Shown here piece by piece: positions 1-5,346 of a DNA stretch of 7,732 nt (the stretch's first letter is position 1; every line of letters begins with the position of its first letter). The position numbers and the translations under genes were made by a program. The notes under the pieces are model-generated. The model did no database searches. It saw only the letters and a program-made list of their open reading frames with translations, and was not told the DNA's origin. This DNA comes from Deltaproteobacteria bacterium (GTDB taxonomy: Bacteria; Desulfobacterota; Desulfobacteria; Desulfobacterales; UBA11574), in the NCBI GenBank assembly GCA_019313025.1, contig JAFDCA010000632.1:1-7732 (forward strand), in the 5' to 3' direction.

Positions 1-501
1 GCATCGTTACTTGATATCGGCTCCGGTGGTGGATTTCCAGGGATTCCCCTAAAAATAATTTTGCCGTCTTTATCTGTGACGCTGATCGAAGCTTCCCGAA
101 AAAAAGTCAGTTTTTTAAAGCACATTATCAGAAGACTCGAACTTAAAAGTATAGATGCTCTGCATATCCGGGCAGAAGAGTTTGCCAACAGGCCGGGCAT
201 TGCAAAAACATTCGATGTTATTATCAGTCGAGCACTTTCTTCAATGCCAAGTTTTGCTGAGACAGCCCTTCCTTTTCTTAAAAAAGAGGGGGCTATCATC
301 GCCATGAGAGGCAACGTGTCTGACAATGAAATTGAGTTAGTGCGTTCATCGATTAACAAAAGGCATGCTGTGATGATGGACGAAGATACAGAAGCATTTG
401 AGTTAAGTGTGAAAAGGTATTCGCTTCCGTTTTTAAAATTGGATCGATCGATACTGAGTTTGAAAAGGATTCAAGGTTCAGAGTTCAAATTTCAGGGTTG
501 A
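1..501 (+). CDS. rsmG: 16S rRNA (guanine-N7) methyltransferase RsmG (GidB), 5'-truncated by window edge
   Basis: RsmG methylates N7 of G527 (E. coli numbering) in the 530 loop of 16S rRNA, using S-adenosylmethionine; it is a cytosolic class I methyltransferase. The frame is open from base 1, so 166 residues are visible; a family length of about 205-215 implies roughly 40-50 N-terminal residues lie upstream. Visible marks are the SAM motif I LLDIGSGGGFPGIPL at fragment residues 3-17, the acidic strand-2 end LIEASRKK with a following helix, DVIISRALSSM (the conserved 'RA' segment) and KKEGAIIAMRG. The C-terminus is odd: after the usual basic end near RSILSLKR, about ten more residues (IQGSEFKFQG) are encoded by a TTCA-repeat patch, suggesting the original stop was lost and the frame reads into repeat DNA. 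In many bacteria this gene lies near mnmG and parAB; those neighbours are outside the window. Confidence 0.95.
   Translation, partial: ASLLDIGSGGGFPGIPLKIILPSLSVTLIEASRKKVSFLKHIIRRLELKSIDALHIRAEEFANRPGIAKTFDVIISRALSSMPSFAETALPFLKKEGAIIAMRGNVSDNEIELVRSSINKRHAVMMDEDTEAFELSVKRYSLPFLKLDRSILSLKRIQGSEFKFQG
469..501 (+). repeat. degenerate TTCA-type short repeat patch over the end of rsmG
   Basis: The stretch reads as run-together variants of a 'ggTTCAa' unit: TTCA occurs at 470-473, 477-480, 484-487 and 491-494, followed by the inverted form TTGAA at 498-502. It encodes the last residues and stop codon of rsmG. A little downstream is a separate perfect 10-bp palindrome, TCAACGTTGA, at 520-529, which uses the same motif in both orientations. 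The spacing is irregular (7, 7 and 7 bases between successive TTCA starts, then a break), so this is a degenerate low-complexity tract rather than a clean tandem array. Whether it is part of a dispersed genomic repeat cannot be seen from one copy. Confidence 0.45.
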
Positions 502-552
502 AGGCACAAGTGTTAAGAATCAACGTTGAACGGGGAAGTCGGGACTGATTAA

Positions 553-580
553 TTGCGAATAATCATGGACAAGCTTTAAT
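553..580 (+). promoter_or_regulatory. possible sigma-70-type promoter for the 105-aa gene and Nudix pair
   Basis: TTGCGA (553-558, 4 of 6 to TTGACA), a 16-base spacer and TTTAAT (575-580, 5 of 6 to TATAAT) lie about 85 bases before the start of the 105-residue gene. This is the best hexamer pair I found in the 164-bp gap after rsmG. The match is only fair, and AT-rich DNA yields such pairs by chance. Confidence 0.3.
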
Positions 581-665
581 ACATTTGATATCGGTCTGGG
601 ACTTTAAACTTAAAAAAACCGTTTGTTGAACCAAAAAAATACATCGCAATAAAAGGAGTGGAAAC

Positions 666-983
666 ATGGCCAGCCGTGCTGAAAAGACTAAAATCAATTT
701 AAAGGTCGATCGGAACAACCTGTACCGTGAGGATTCCGTCACTGATATAAAAGTTGCTGCCATCCGCCGACTTACACCGATAAAAGCTGATGGATCGGAT
801 GATAACAGCCGTGACCCCCTTTTTATGGGACAAACCCAGTTGATGACACCATCCGGGCCATTACTGCTTCAGTCTATGCTAGAAGCCAGGACCCTGGAAG
901 AGGCCATGGACGAATTTCCGGCTGCAATGCAAAAGGAAGTGGACAAGGCCATGGCCCAAGCCGAGAAGAACCATAAAAGATAG
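666..983 (+). CDS. small conserved-looking cytoplasmic protein of unknown function (105 aa)
   Basis: I do not recognise a named function. The protein is soluble, highly charged, and has no signal peptide or membrane segment. The N-terminal third is basic and polar (LYREDSVTDIKVAAIRRLTP, about residues 19-38). The centre carries FMGQTQLMTPSGPLLLQ (about 53-69). The end is predicted helical and very charged (EEAMDEFPAAMQKEVDKAMAQAEK). I recall similar small proteins with a 'GQTQ-MTP-G' core and an 'EAMEKFP' helix in Desulfobacterota, but I cannot name a domain. The start is well supported: AAAAGGAGTGG ends five bases before ATG at 666. A Nudix hydrolase gene starts only five bases after the stop, so the two are probably co-transcribed; this is the only functional hint. 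The long gap after rsmG suggests its own promoter. Confidence 0.8.
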   Translation: MASRAEKTKINLKVDRNNLYREDSVTDIKVAAIRRLTPIKADGSDDNSRDPLFMGQTQLMTPSGPLLLQSMLEARTLEEAMDEFPAAMQKEVDKAMAQAEKNHKR

Positions 984-988
984 GACGA

Positions 989-1429
989 ATGAAAAATATT
1001 ATGAACGGTCACTACCCGAATCACCCGAGGGTGGCAGTGGGTGCGGTTGTTTTTAGGGATGATAAGGTTTTGCTGGTCCTGCGCGGTAAACCACCTGCTG
1101 AAAAAAAATGGTCTATCCCTGGAGGCTGCGTTGAGTTGGGGGAAACCCTCCAAGAAGCTGCAGAAAGAGAAATTACAGAAGAGACCGGGATTGTCATTCA
1201 GGCCAAGAAACCCATCTATACGTTTGATGTGATTGAACGTGACGACAAAGGCCATATTCGATTTCACTACGTGATCGTCGACCTTGCTGCTGATTATGTC
1301 AGCGGTGAGCTTAGAGCCGGAGATGATGCGGTTGACGTGGGCTGGATTTCACTTAAAGACTTGAATCGCCATAATGTGAGCGATGCAACGCGAGAATTGC
1401 TGGCGCAGTGTTACGGGTTTGGTGAGTGA
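989..1429 (+). CDS. Nudix hydrolase (ADP-ribose pyrophosphatase-like)
   Basis: Nudix enzymes hydrolyse nucleoside diphosphates linked to another moiety (ADP-ribose, NADH, oxidised dNTPs and others), using Mg2+ bound by the glutamates of the Nudix box. The box is perfect here: G46-x5-E52-x7-R60-E61-I62-x-E64-E65-x-G67-I68. It is preceded by the usual strand VAVGAVVFRDDKVLLVLRG and by KWSIPGG. The 146-residue length is typical of a single-domain member; the WSIPGG context resembles ADP-ribose pyrophosphatase-type proteins, but substrate cannot be read from sequence. The gene starts five bases after the 105-residue gene and is likely translated from the same transcript. The start is a little uncertain: AGGA overlaps the upstream stop and sits only three bases from ATG 989, while an in-frame ATG at 1001 leaves about 15 bases. 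The conserved fold begins after both, so either is possible. Confidence 0.93.
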   Translation: MKNIMNGHYPNHPRVAVGAVVFRDDKVLLVLRGKPPAEKKWSIPGGCVELGETLQEAAEREITEETGIVIQAKKPIYTFDVIERDDKGHIRFHYVIVDLAADYVSGELRAGDDAVDVGWISLKDLNRHNVSDATRELLAQCYGFGE

Positions 1430-1459
1430 ATCCGATAGCGTCCCGTAAATGTGAATGCC

Positions 1460-1476
1460 GGGTTTTGGAAAAACCC
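1460..1476. terminator. short hairpin between convergent Nudix and lysR genes
   Basis: GGGTTTT (1460-1466), a GGA loop, and AAAACCC (1470-1476) form a 7-bp perfect stem lying between the two convergent stop codons (1429 and 1483). Its position suits a bidirectional transcription end. Neither side is followed by a clear run of T, and the loop is tight, so an intrinsic terminator is only moderately supported. Confidence 0.35.
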
Positions 1477-1482
1477 AACTTC

Positions 1483-2409
1483 CTATTGAGCGGAATCTGC
1501 TTTTTTGAGATGGCTTGTCGTAAATTCTTTTTTGAGAAACTTAATAAAAGCCTTGCACAACGGTGATAGACTTCGTTGCTTGTGTGTAATTAAATAAAAA
1601 CTTCGCTTGAGATTCAGCTCCTTAATGGTCAGTGCCTTTAACGTTCCTGCTTTCAACTCTTCATCAACGGCGATGGTGGAGAGGATCGATACACCAACTT
1701 TGTTTTTTATCCCCTGAATAACCGCTTCCGTACTCCCCATTTCAGCGATAATATTAAAATTCTCACTTGAATAGCCTTTTTCATTTAAACTCAGCTTGAT
1801 TGATTTTAAAGTTCCGGAACCGCGCTCTCGGACGATAAAGGGTTCTTTGAACATCAAATCCGGGATGATATGTTTTTTTTTGGCCCACTTGTGATCACTG
1901 GTAACGATAAGCCTCATTTCATCTTCGATCAGTCTTTCCTGGTAAATGTTTTTGCTGGATGTTTTGGCGCCAACAATACCGATTTCCGGTGATCCGGAAA
2001 GGACATCTTGGATAATTTGATCGGTGTCACCGATAATCAGAGATATGGTAACTTCAGGATAAACCGTTGTGAACGCACCGATGCACTTGGGAAGAAGATA
2101 TCCCCCGGGGATGGTGCTGCCTCCGATTACCAGGCGACCCTTGATTTTTCCATGAAACTCAGCCATCGCAGCTTCGGTTTCGTCGCGTAAAGCAATGAGC
2201 TTTCGTGCATAGCCATATAACAATTCACCGGCTTTGGTAGGGACCGCTTTTTTGCCGAGACGATCGATGAGCTGACATTCAAAATGATTTTCTAAGTCTT
2301 TAATGTGGCTGCTGATGGTGGGCTGAGATAGGTGAATAACATTACCGGCTTTTGAGAAACCTTCCAATTCGATGACTTTACAAAAAATGTTAAGCTGCCA
2401 TAAGTCCAT
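1483..2409 (-). CDS. LysR-family transcriptional regulator, resembling the selenium-metabolism-associated group
   Basis: This is a full-length LysR-type regulator (308 residues; the family is usually about 290-320). Residues 1-60 form the winged helix-turn-helix: MDLWQLNIFCKVIELEGFSK, then the recognition segment LSQPTISSHIKDLE (about 28-41) and LIDRLGKKAVPTKAGELL. A linker helix (ALRDETEAAM) leads into the periplasmic-binding-like effector domain, with GRLVIGGSTIPGGYLLPK (about 91-108), PFIVRERGSGT and MGSTEAVIQGIKNKVGVSIL. The combination 'GGSTIPGGYLLP' and 'RERGSGT' resembles the group that NCBI, as I recall, names selenium metabolism-associated LysR regulator, also close to CysB/CbbR-type proteins; that sub-family call is inference. 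AAGGGA upstream of ATG 2409 serves as ribosome-binding site. The gene is divergent from the SPFH gene across 170 bp, the classical arrangement for LysR control of a neighbour, but a sigma-54-type promoter there suggests another activator may be involved. Confidence 0.93.
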   Translation of the reverse strand: MDLWQLNIFCKVIELEGFSKAGNVIHLSQPTISSHIKDLENHFECQLIDRLGKKAVPTKAGELLYGYARKLIALRDETEAAMAEFHGKIKGRLVIGGSTIPGGYLLPKCIGAFTTVYPEVTISLIIGDTDQIIQDVLSGSPEIGIVGAKTSSKNIYQERLIEDEMRLIVTSDHKWAKKKHIIPDLMFKEPFIVRERGSGTLKSIKLSLNEKGYSSENFNIIAEMGSTEAVIQGIKNKVGVSILSTIAVDEELKAGTLKALTIKELNLKRSFYLITHKQRSLSPLCKAFIKFLKKEFTTSHLKKADSAQ

Positions 2410-2452
2410 ATGAGGATCCCTTTTTTAGAAATGGCGAAGTTATGCCTTTGAA

Positions 2453-2481
2453 AGAATGTTGGATTTTTAAGAAATTGTCAA
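2453..2481 (-). promoter_or_regulatory. possible sigma-70-type promoter of the lysR gene
   Basis: On the minus strand a perfect -35 TTGACA (2481 down to 2476) is followed by a 17-base spacer and CATTCT (2458-2453), which matches TATAAT at three positions. Transcription would begin roughly 35-40 bases before the lysR start at 2409. The -35 is convincing and the -10 poor, which would fit a weak or regulated promoter. Confidence 0.4.
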
Positions 2482-2504
2482 CCGAATAGAGAGTAATAGT
2501 TGAA

Positions 2505-2541
2505 TTTCATGTCAAATTATTGGCATTGTTGTTGCATGAAA
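2505..2541. repeat. inverted TTTCATG/CATGAAA pair around the sigma-54 -24 element
   Basis: TTTCATG at 2505-2511 and its exact reverse complement CATGAAA at 2535-2541 flank the -24 box, and the right copy overlaps the -12 box. A further TTTCAT lies at 2555-2560. Spacing of the two 7-mers is 30 bases centre to centre, close to three helical turns. It could be an operator for a regulator acting on the promoter, or chance in AT-rich DNA. It would not be in the transcript if initiation occurs near 2547. Confidence 0.25.
2520..2536 (+). promoter_or_regulatory. sigma-54 (RpoN) type -24/-12 promoter of the SPFH gene
   Basis: TTGGCA-N6-TTGCA fits the RpoN consensus YTGGCACGRNNNTTGCW at 15 of 17 positions (the two after GGCA differ), with the invariant GG and GC exactly 10 bases apart. 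Initiation is expected near 2547, giving a leader of about 33 bases before ATG 2580, with a strong AGGAGG ribosome-binding site at 2566-2571. RpoN promoters need an AAA+ enhancer-binding protein, usually bound 80-150 bases upstream, that is, within or just beyond the lysR start. I see no obvious enhancer site, and no enhancer-binding protein is encoded in the window. Confidence 0.7.
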
Positions 2542-2579
2542 CTGAAATGTTAATTTTCATCTAATAGGAGGCAAAATTC

Positions 2580-3710
2580 ATGGGCACAGACAACATCGTT
2601 TTTTTAGAAAATTTGGAATGGTTCGATGATACAGGCAAAGAGCTGGTTCATCGGCTTCCTCAAAAAGGTTCCGGTGAAATTAAATACGGCGCCCAGCTTA
2701 CCGTAAGAGAAAGTCAGGCAGCGGTCTTTTTTTATAAGGGCAAGGCCCTGGACGCATTCGGGCCGGGAAGACACACCCTCAAAACAGCCAATATTCCAAT
2801 TTTAACCAAAATTCTCAGCCTGCCATGGGGACTTTCCAGCCCTCTGCGGGCGGAAGTCTATTTTATAAATTTAAAGGTATTTACGAATCTAAAATGGGGC
2901 ACCCGTGATCCCGTGGCCTTCAAAGATTCCGAATTGGGTTTGATTCGCCTCAGGGCGTTTGGCGTCTTCAACCTTCAGGTGATGCAACCGGTACTGTTTG
3001 TCAATAACTTGGTGGGTACCCAGGGCATATATACAACCCGGGAAATTGAAGAATATTTAAATCGAGTCATCGTATCCAGGTTCAACGATTACATGGGAGA
3101 GACCATCGACTCGATCCTGAACCTTCCGGCAAGATATAATGAGCTATCCGAGAATATGGTCAAGCGCGTCGAAAAAGATTTCAGCCACTTCGGTCTCGGT
3201 ATTACTCACTTATATATCAATGCCATTACCCCTCCACCAGAAGTTCAACAGGCCATCGACGATAGGAGCCGAATGGGTGTTTTTGATGATATGAACAAAT
3301 TGATGCAGATGAAAGCAGCCATGGCAATGGAGAAAGCCACAGAGGCAGAGGGCGGTGCAGGCACTGGAATGGGTATGGGACTCGGCTTGATGATGCCGGC
3401 CATGTTTTCACATTATTTTTCCGCTGTAAAACCCCAGGCCACTCAAACAGACTCATCACCCGTGTCCTTGTGTCCGGATTGCAACAATTCCATTGCCATA
3501 GATGCGAAATTCTGCCCGTTTTGCGGACATCAGCAGCTCGTTTTTAAGCAGTGTGTAAAATGCGGCAAAAACCTGACGCCCAGTGCAAGGTTCTGTTCCC
3601 GATGCGGTCAGGCGACAGAAGAAAAACCTGAGCCAAAACATTGTTCAAAATGTAAAAGTGAAAATGTCTCTGAGTCCATGTATTGTAACCAGTGCGGAGA
3701 AAAGATTTAA
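2580..3710 (+). CDS. YdjI-type SPFH/Band 7 domain protein with three C-terminal zinc ribbons
   Basis: SPFH proteins form oligomeric scaffolds, often at membranes. This one has no signal peptide or membrane anchor and should be cytosolic or peripherally membrane-bound, as is known for B. subtilis YdjI, which is associated with PspA. Domains in order: the SPFH domain (about residues 30-230; landmarks GKALDAFGPGRHTL, LRAFGVFNLQV, YINAITPPPEVQQAIDDR), then a Met/Gly/Ala-rich linker (about 232-290, including GTGMGMGLGLMM) typical of this family. Three zinc ribbons follow, each exactly C-x2-C-x10-C-x2-C, with cysteines at 298/301/312/315, 325/328/339/342 and 355/358/369/372. All twelve cysteines are present. 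The start is supported by AGGAGG eight bases before ATG. Upstream lies a sigma-54-type promoter; downstream, across 253 bp, is another zinc-ribbon gene on the same strand. Older annotations call relatives 'virion core protein', a misleading name. The exact client and role here are unknown. Confidence 0.92.
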   Translation: MGTDNIVFLENLEWFDDTGKELVHRLPQKGSGEIKYGAQLTVRESQAAVFFYKGKALDAFGPGRHTLKTANIPILTKILSLPWGLSSPLRAEVYFINLKVFTNLKWGTRDPVAFKDSELGLIRLRAFGVFNLQVMQPVLFVNNLVGTQGIYTTREIEEYLNRVIVSRFNDYMGETIDSILNLPARYNELSENMVKRVEKDFSHFGLGITHLYINAITPPPEVQQAIDDRSRMGVFDDMNKLMQMKAAMAMEKATEAEGGAGTGMGMGLGLMMPAMFSHYFSAVKPQATQTDSSPVSLCPDCNNSIAIDAKFCPFCGHQQLVFKQCVKCGKNLTPSARFCSRCGQATEEKPEPKHCSKCKSENVSESMYCNQCGEKI

Positions 3711-3779
3711 CACTTAAAGGAAAAGCCCAATTCTAAGTTGTGGGGATATATAATGAGCTGTGTCATCATAATTTCGTTT

Positions 3780-3882
3780 GGAATAATGGAATGGTGGAAT
3801 GATGGGCCAAAGGTATCCCATCAATTATACACAAGAAAATTCTTCCTCTTTAATACCCAACATTCCAGCATACCATTACTCC
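3780..3882. repeat. 103-bp fold-back element with 27-bp imperfect inverted arms made of 8-bp units
   Basis: The left arm (3780-3806) and the reverse complement of the right arm (3856-3882) match at 23 of 27 positions, without gaps. Each arm is three 8-base units plus GGG: GGAATAAT, GGAATGGT, GGAATGAT on the left, and GGAGTAAT, GGTATGCT, GGAATGTT read from the right. The 49-base centre has no coding potential that I can see. A competing smaller hairpin, TGATGGG with CCCATCA (3800-3806 and 3817-3823), uses the inner left arm. The element sits between the two zinc-ribbon genes in a 253-bp gap that otherwise holds only weak promoter-like strings (TATAAT at 3749-3754, TATAAA at 3928-3933, neither with a good -35). 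It could be a small non-autonomous mobile repeat, or an RNA fold that lowers read-through into the next gene. Confidence 0.65.
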
Positions 3883-3963
3883 ATGTGGCATCGGAACAAG
3901 AAGTAGTAACTTAATATCATTTTTTTATATAAACAAGCAATTAAGAGACGTATAACTACATAA

Positions 3964-5193
3964 ATGCCTGATATACTCATTGAACATCAGTGTCCACAGT
4001 GCGGGGCACCAGCAATTTTGAAAGAAACGGACCGTCTTTTTCGTTGTGAGTTTTGTCGGGTGAATTCATATTTACTTGAAGACGGTTATTTTCGATATAT
4101 GCTCCCCAACGCTGCTCCAAAGGCCAAAGATGTGGTGTTTTTTCCATATTGGCGGTTTAAGGGAATGCTTTTTTCATGTGTGGATTCCCATATTGAACAC
4201 AAGTTTATAGATGTCAGTCACCAGGCCGTAGAGTCCCCTTATTTTCCCAACTCTCTGGGACTTCGCAGCCAGGCTCTTAAGCTCAATTTTGTTACACCGG
4301 AAATCAGCGGCTATTTTCTTAAGCCGACTTTTTCTTTTGAAAAAGCGATGGATATTTTTCAACACCGGTTCAGTAAATCCCTGCCGAATCCGATTTTTCA
4401 GCAGTCACATGTTGGTGACACGGTCAGTCTTATTTATTCTCCTTTTTATAAAGAAAAGAAGATATTCGATGCTGTTTTGAACAAAGCGCTTGCAACAGCA
4501 CCACCAGATGATTTTACAACAGCTTCGCTTCCAGGTGGAAGCCCCAGGTGGCGCACTCAATTCATTCCAACGCTTTGTCCGAGTTGTGGATGGGATTTGG
4601 AAGGACGGCGTGATGCTCGGGTTTTGAACTGCAAGAATTGTAATACCATCTGGAGGCCGACAAAAAACGGATTCAAGCAAATTAGATTTTCAATCATGCC
4701 GACAAAAGACGAGAATGTCATATATCTCCCATTTTGGCGAATAAAGGCCGATGTCAAAGGTATTACGCTCAATTCATATGCAGATTTGGTCAGGATTGCC
4801 AATCTGCCGAGAGCGATTCAGAAAAACTGGGAAGATAAGGAATTTCGATTCTGGTCCCCGGCTTTTAAAGTCAGGCCTCGAGTTTTCATGCGACTTGGGC
4901 GCAATATTACGCTTTCACAGCCCATGGGAAGAATGCTGAGAGAGTTTCCGGATGCCCGTATCCATTCGGTAACATTGGCCATGAAAGATGCCGTTGAAAG
5001 TCTCATTATCAATCTGGCCAGTTTTATGAAACCCCAGAAAGAACTGTTTCCATTATTGAAGGATATTACTATAGAGCCAAAAAGTTACCTTTTGATTTAT
5101 ATACCTTTCGTTGAACACCACCATGAGTTCATCCAGCCGACACTTTGTTTGACCCTTAACAAAAAGCAGCTATCACTTGCCTCCAACTTGTAA
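3964..5193 (+). CDS. unknown protein with two tandem zinc-ribbon plus 'PFWR' modules (409 aa)
   Basis: I do not recognise a named family. The protein is an internal duplication. Module 1 has zinc ligands C10/C13/C28/C31, then VVFFPYWRFK (57-66) and LIYSPF (156-161). Module 2 has C205/C208/C223/C226, then VIYLPFWRIK (252-261) and LIYIPF (377-382). Both ribbons are C-x2-C-x14-C-x2-C, and the distance from the last Cys to the motif Trp is 32 residues in both; the offset is exactly 195 residues through this part, growing to 221 at the end because module 2 is longer. There is no signal peptide or clear membrane helix. The 'Y-(V/L)-P-F-W' string after a zinc ribbon recalls YdjG-like TFIIB-type zinc-ribbon proteins, which accompany YdjI-type SPFH genes; together with the upstream SPFH gene this suggests partnership, as inference. 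The start lacks a good Shine-Dalgarno, but the ribbon begins at residue 10, leaving little room for another. It may use its own promoter. Confidence 0.88.
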   Translation: MPDILIEHQCPQCGAPAILKETDRLFRCEFCRVNSYLLEDGYFRYMLPNAAPKAKDVVFFPYWRFKGMLFSCVDSHIEHKFIDVSHQAVESPYFPNSLGLRSQALKLNFVTPEISGYFLKPTFSFEKAMDIFQHRFSKSLPNPIFQQSHVGDTVSLIYSPFYKEKKIFDAVLNKALATAPPDDFTTASLPGGSPRWRTQFIPTLCPSCGWDLEGRRDARVLNCKNCNTIWRPTKNGFKQIRFSIMPTKDENVIYLPFWRIKADVKGITLNSYADLVRIANLPRAIQKNWEDKEFRFWSPAFKVRPRVFMRLGRNITLSQPMGRMLREFPDARIHSVTLAMKDAVESLIINLASFMKPQKELFPLLKDITIEPKSYLLIYIPFVEHHHEFIQPTLCLTLNKKQLSLASNL

Positions 5194-5210
5194 TGCTATT
5201 AAAAGCTATC

Positions 5211-5227
5211 CCAAAATAATCTTTTGG
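5211..5227. terminator. weak hairpin between convergent zinc-ribbon and threonine ammonia-lyase genes
   Basis: CCAAAA (5211-5216), loop TAATC, TTTTGG (5222-5227) gives a 6-bp AT-rich stem about 18 bases after the zinc-ribbon stop. There is no T-run on either side. A second imperfect stem, ATCTCGAA with TTTGAGAT (5309-5316 and 5330-5337, one G-T pair), lies nearer the lyase stop. Both are too weak to be confident terminators. Confidence 0.2.
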
Positions 5228-5346
5228 CCCAATCTCGGCGTTGGAGCCTCGTTTTAAGTCTTCAACATGCTTTAATCTGCCTGCGGGTTAAAATTCGGCT
5301 TTGCCTTGATCTCGAACCAAAATCTTTAATTTGAGATGCCTTCTAG

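Noticed and set aside
563..763. 66-codon minus-strand open frame over the gap after rsmG
   Set aside because: No ribosome-binding site; it overlaps the well-supported 105-residue gene and its Shine-Dalgarno on the other strand. The protein is low-complexity hydrophobic.
869..1267. 132-codon open frame on the minus strand across the Nudix gene
   Set aside because: It lies opposite the perfect Nudix box, has no recognisable domain or ribosome-binding site, and its composition is that of an antisense shadow.
2521..2560. Leader hairpin ATGAAA/TTTCAT before the SPFH gene
   Set aside because: If transcription starts near 2547, as the sigma-54-type promoter implies, the left arm is not in the RNA; the stem is also only 6 bp with a 13-base loop.
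2580..3710. Viral 'virion core protein' origin of the SPFH gene
   Set aside because: That label is an old annotation artefact for this bacterial SPFH family; no phage genes or attachment-site repeats are nearby.
3780..3882. CRISPR array or riboswitch in the gap between the two zinc-ribbon genes
   Set aside because: The repeats are 8 bp, adjacent and inverted rather than spaced direct repeats, and the fold has no resemblance to a riboswitch class I know.
3749..3933. TATAAT (3749-3754) and TATAAA (3928-3933) as promoters for the 409-residue protein
   Set aside because: Neither has a recognisable -35 at 16-18 bases; AT-rich spacer produces such strings by chance. Mentioned only as weak possibilities.
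4405..4802. Overlapping minus-strand open frames inside the zinc-ribbon gene
   Set aside because: They are antisense to the conserved second zinc ribbon and PFWR motif; no domain or start signal supports them.
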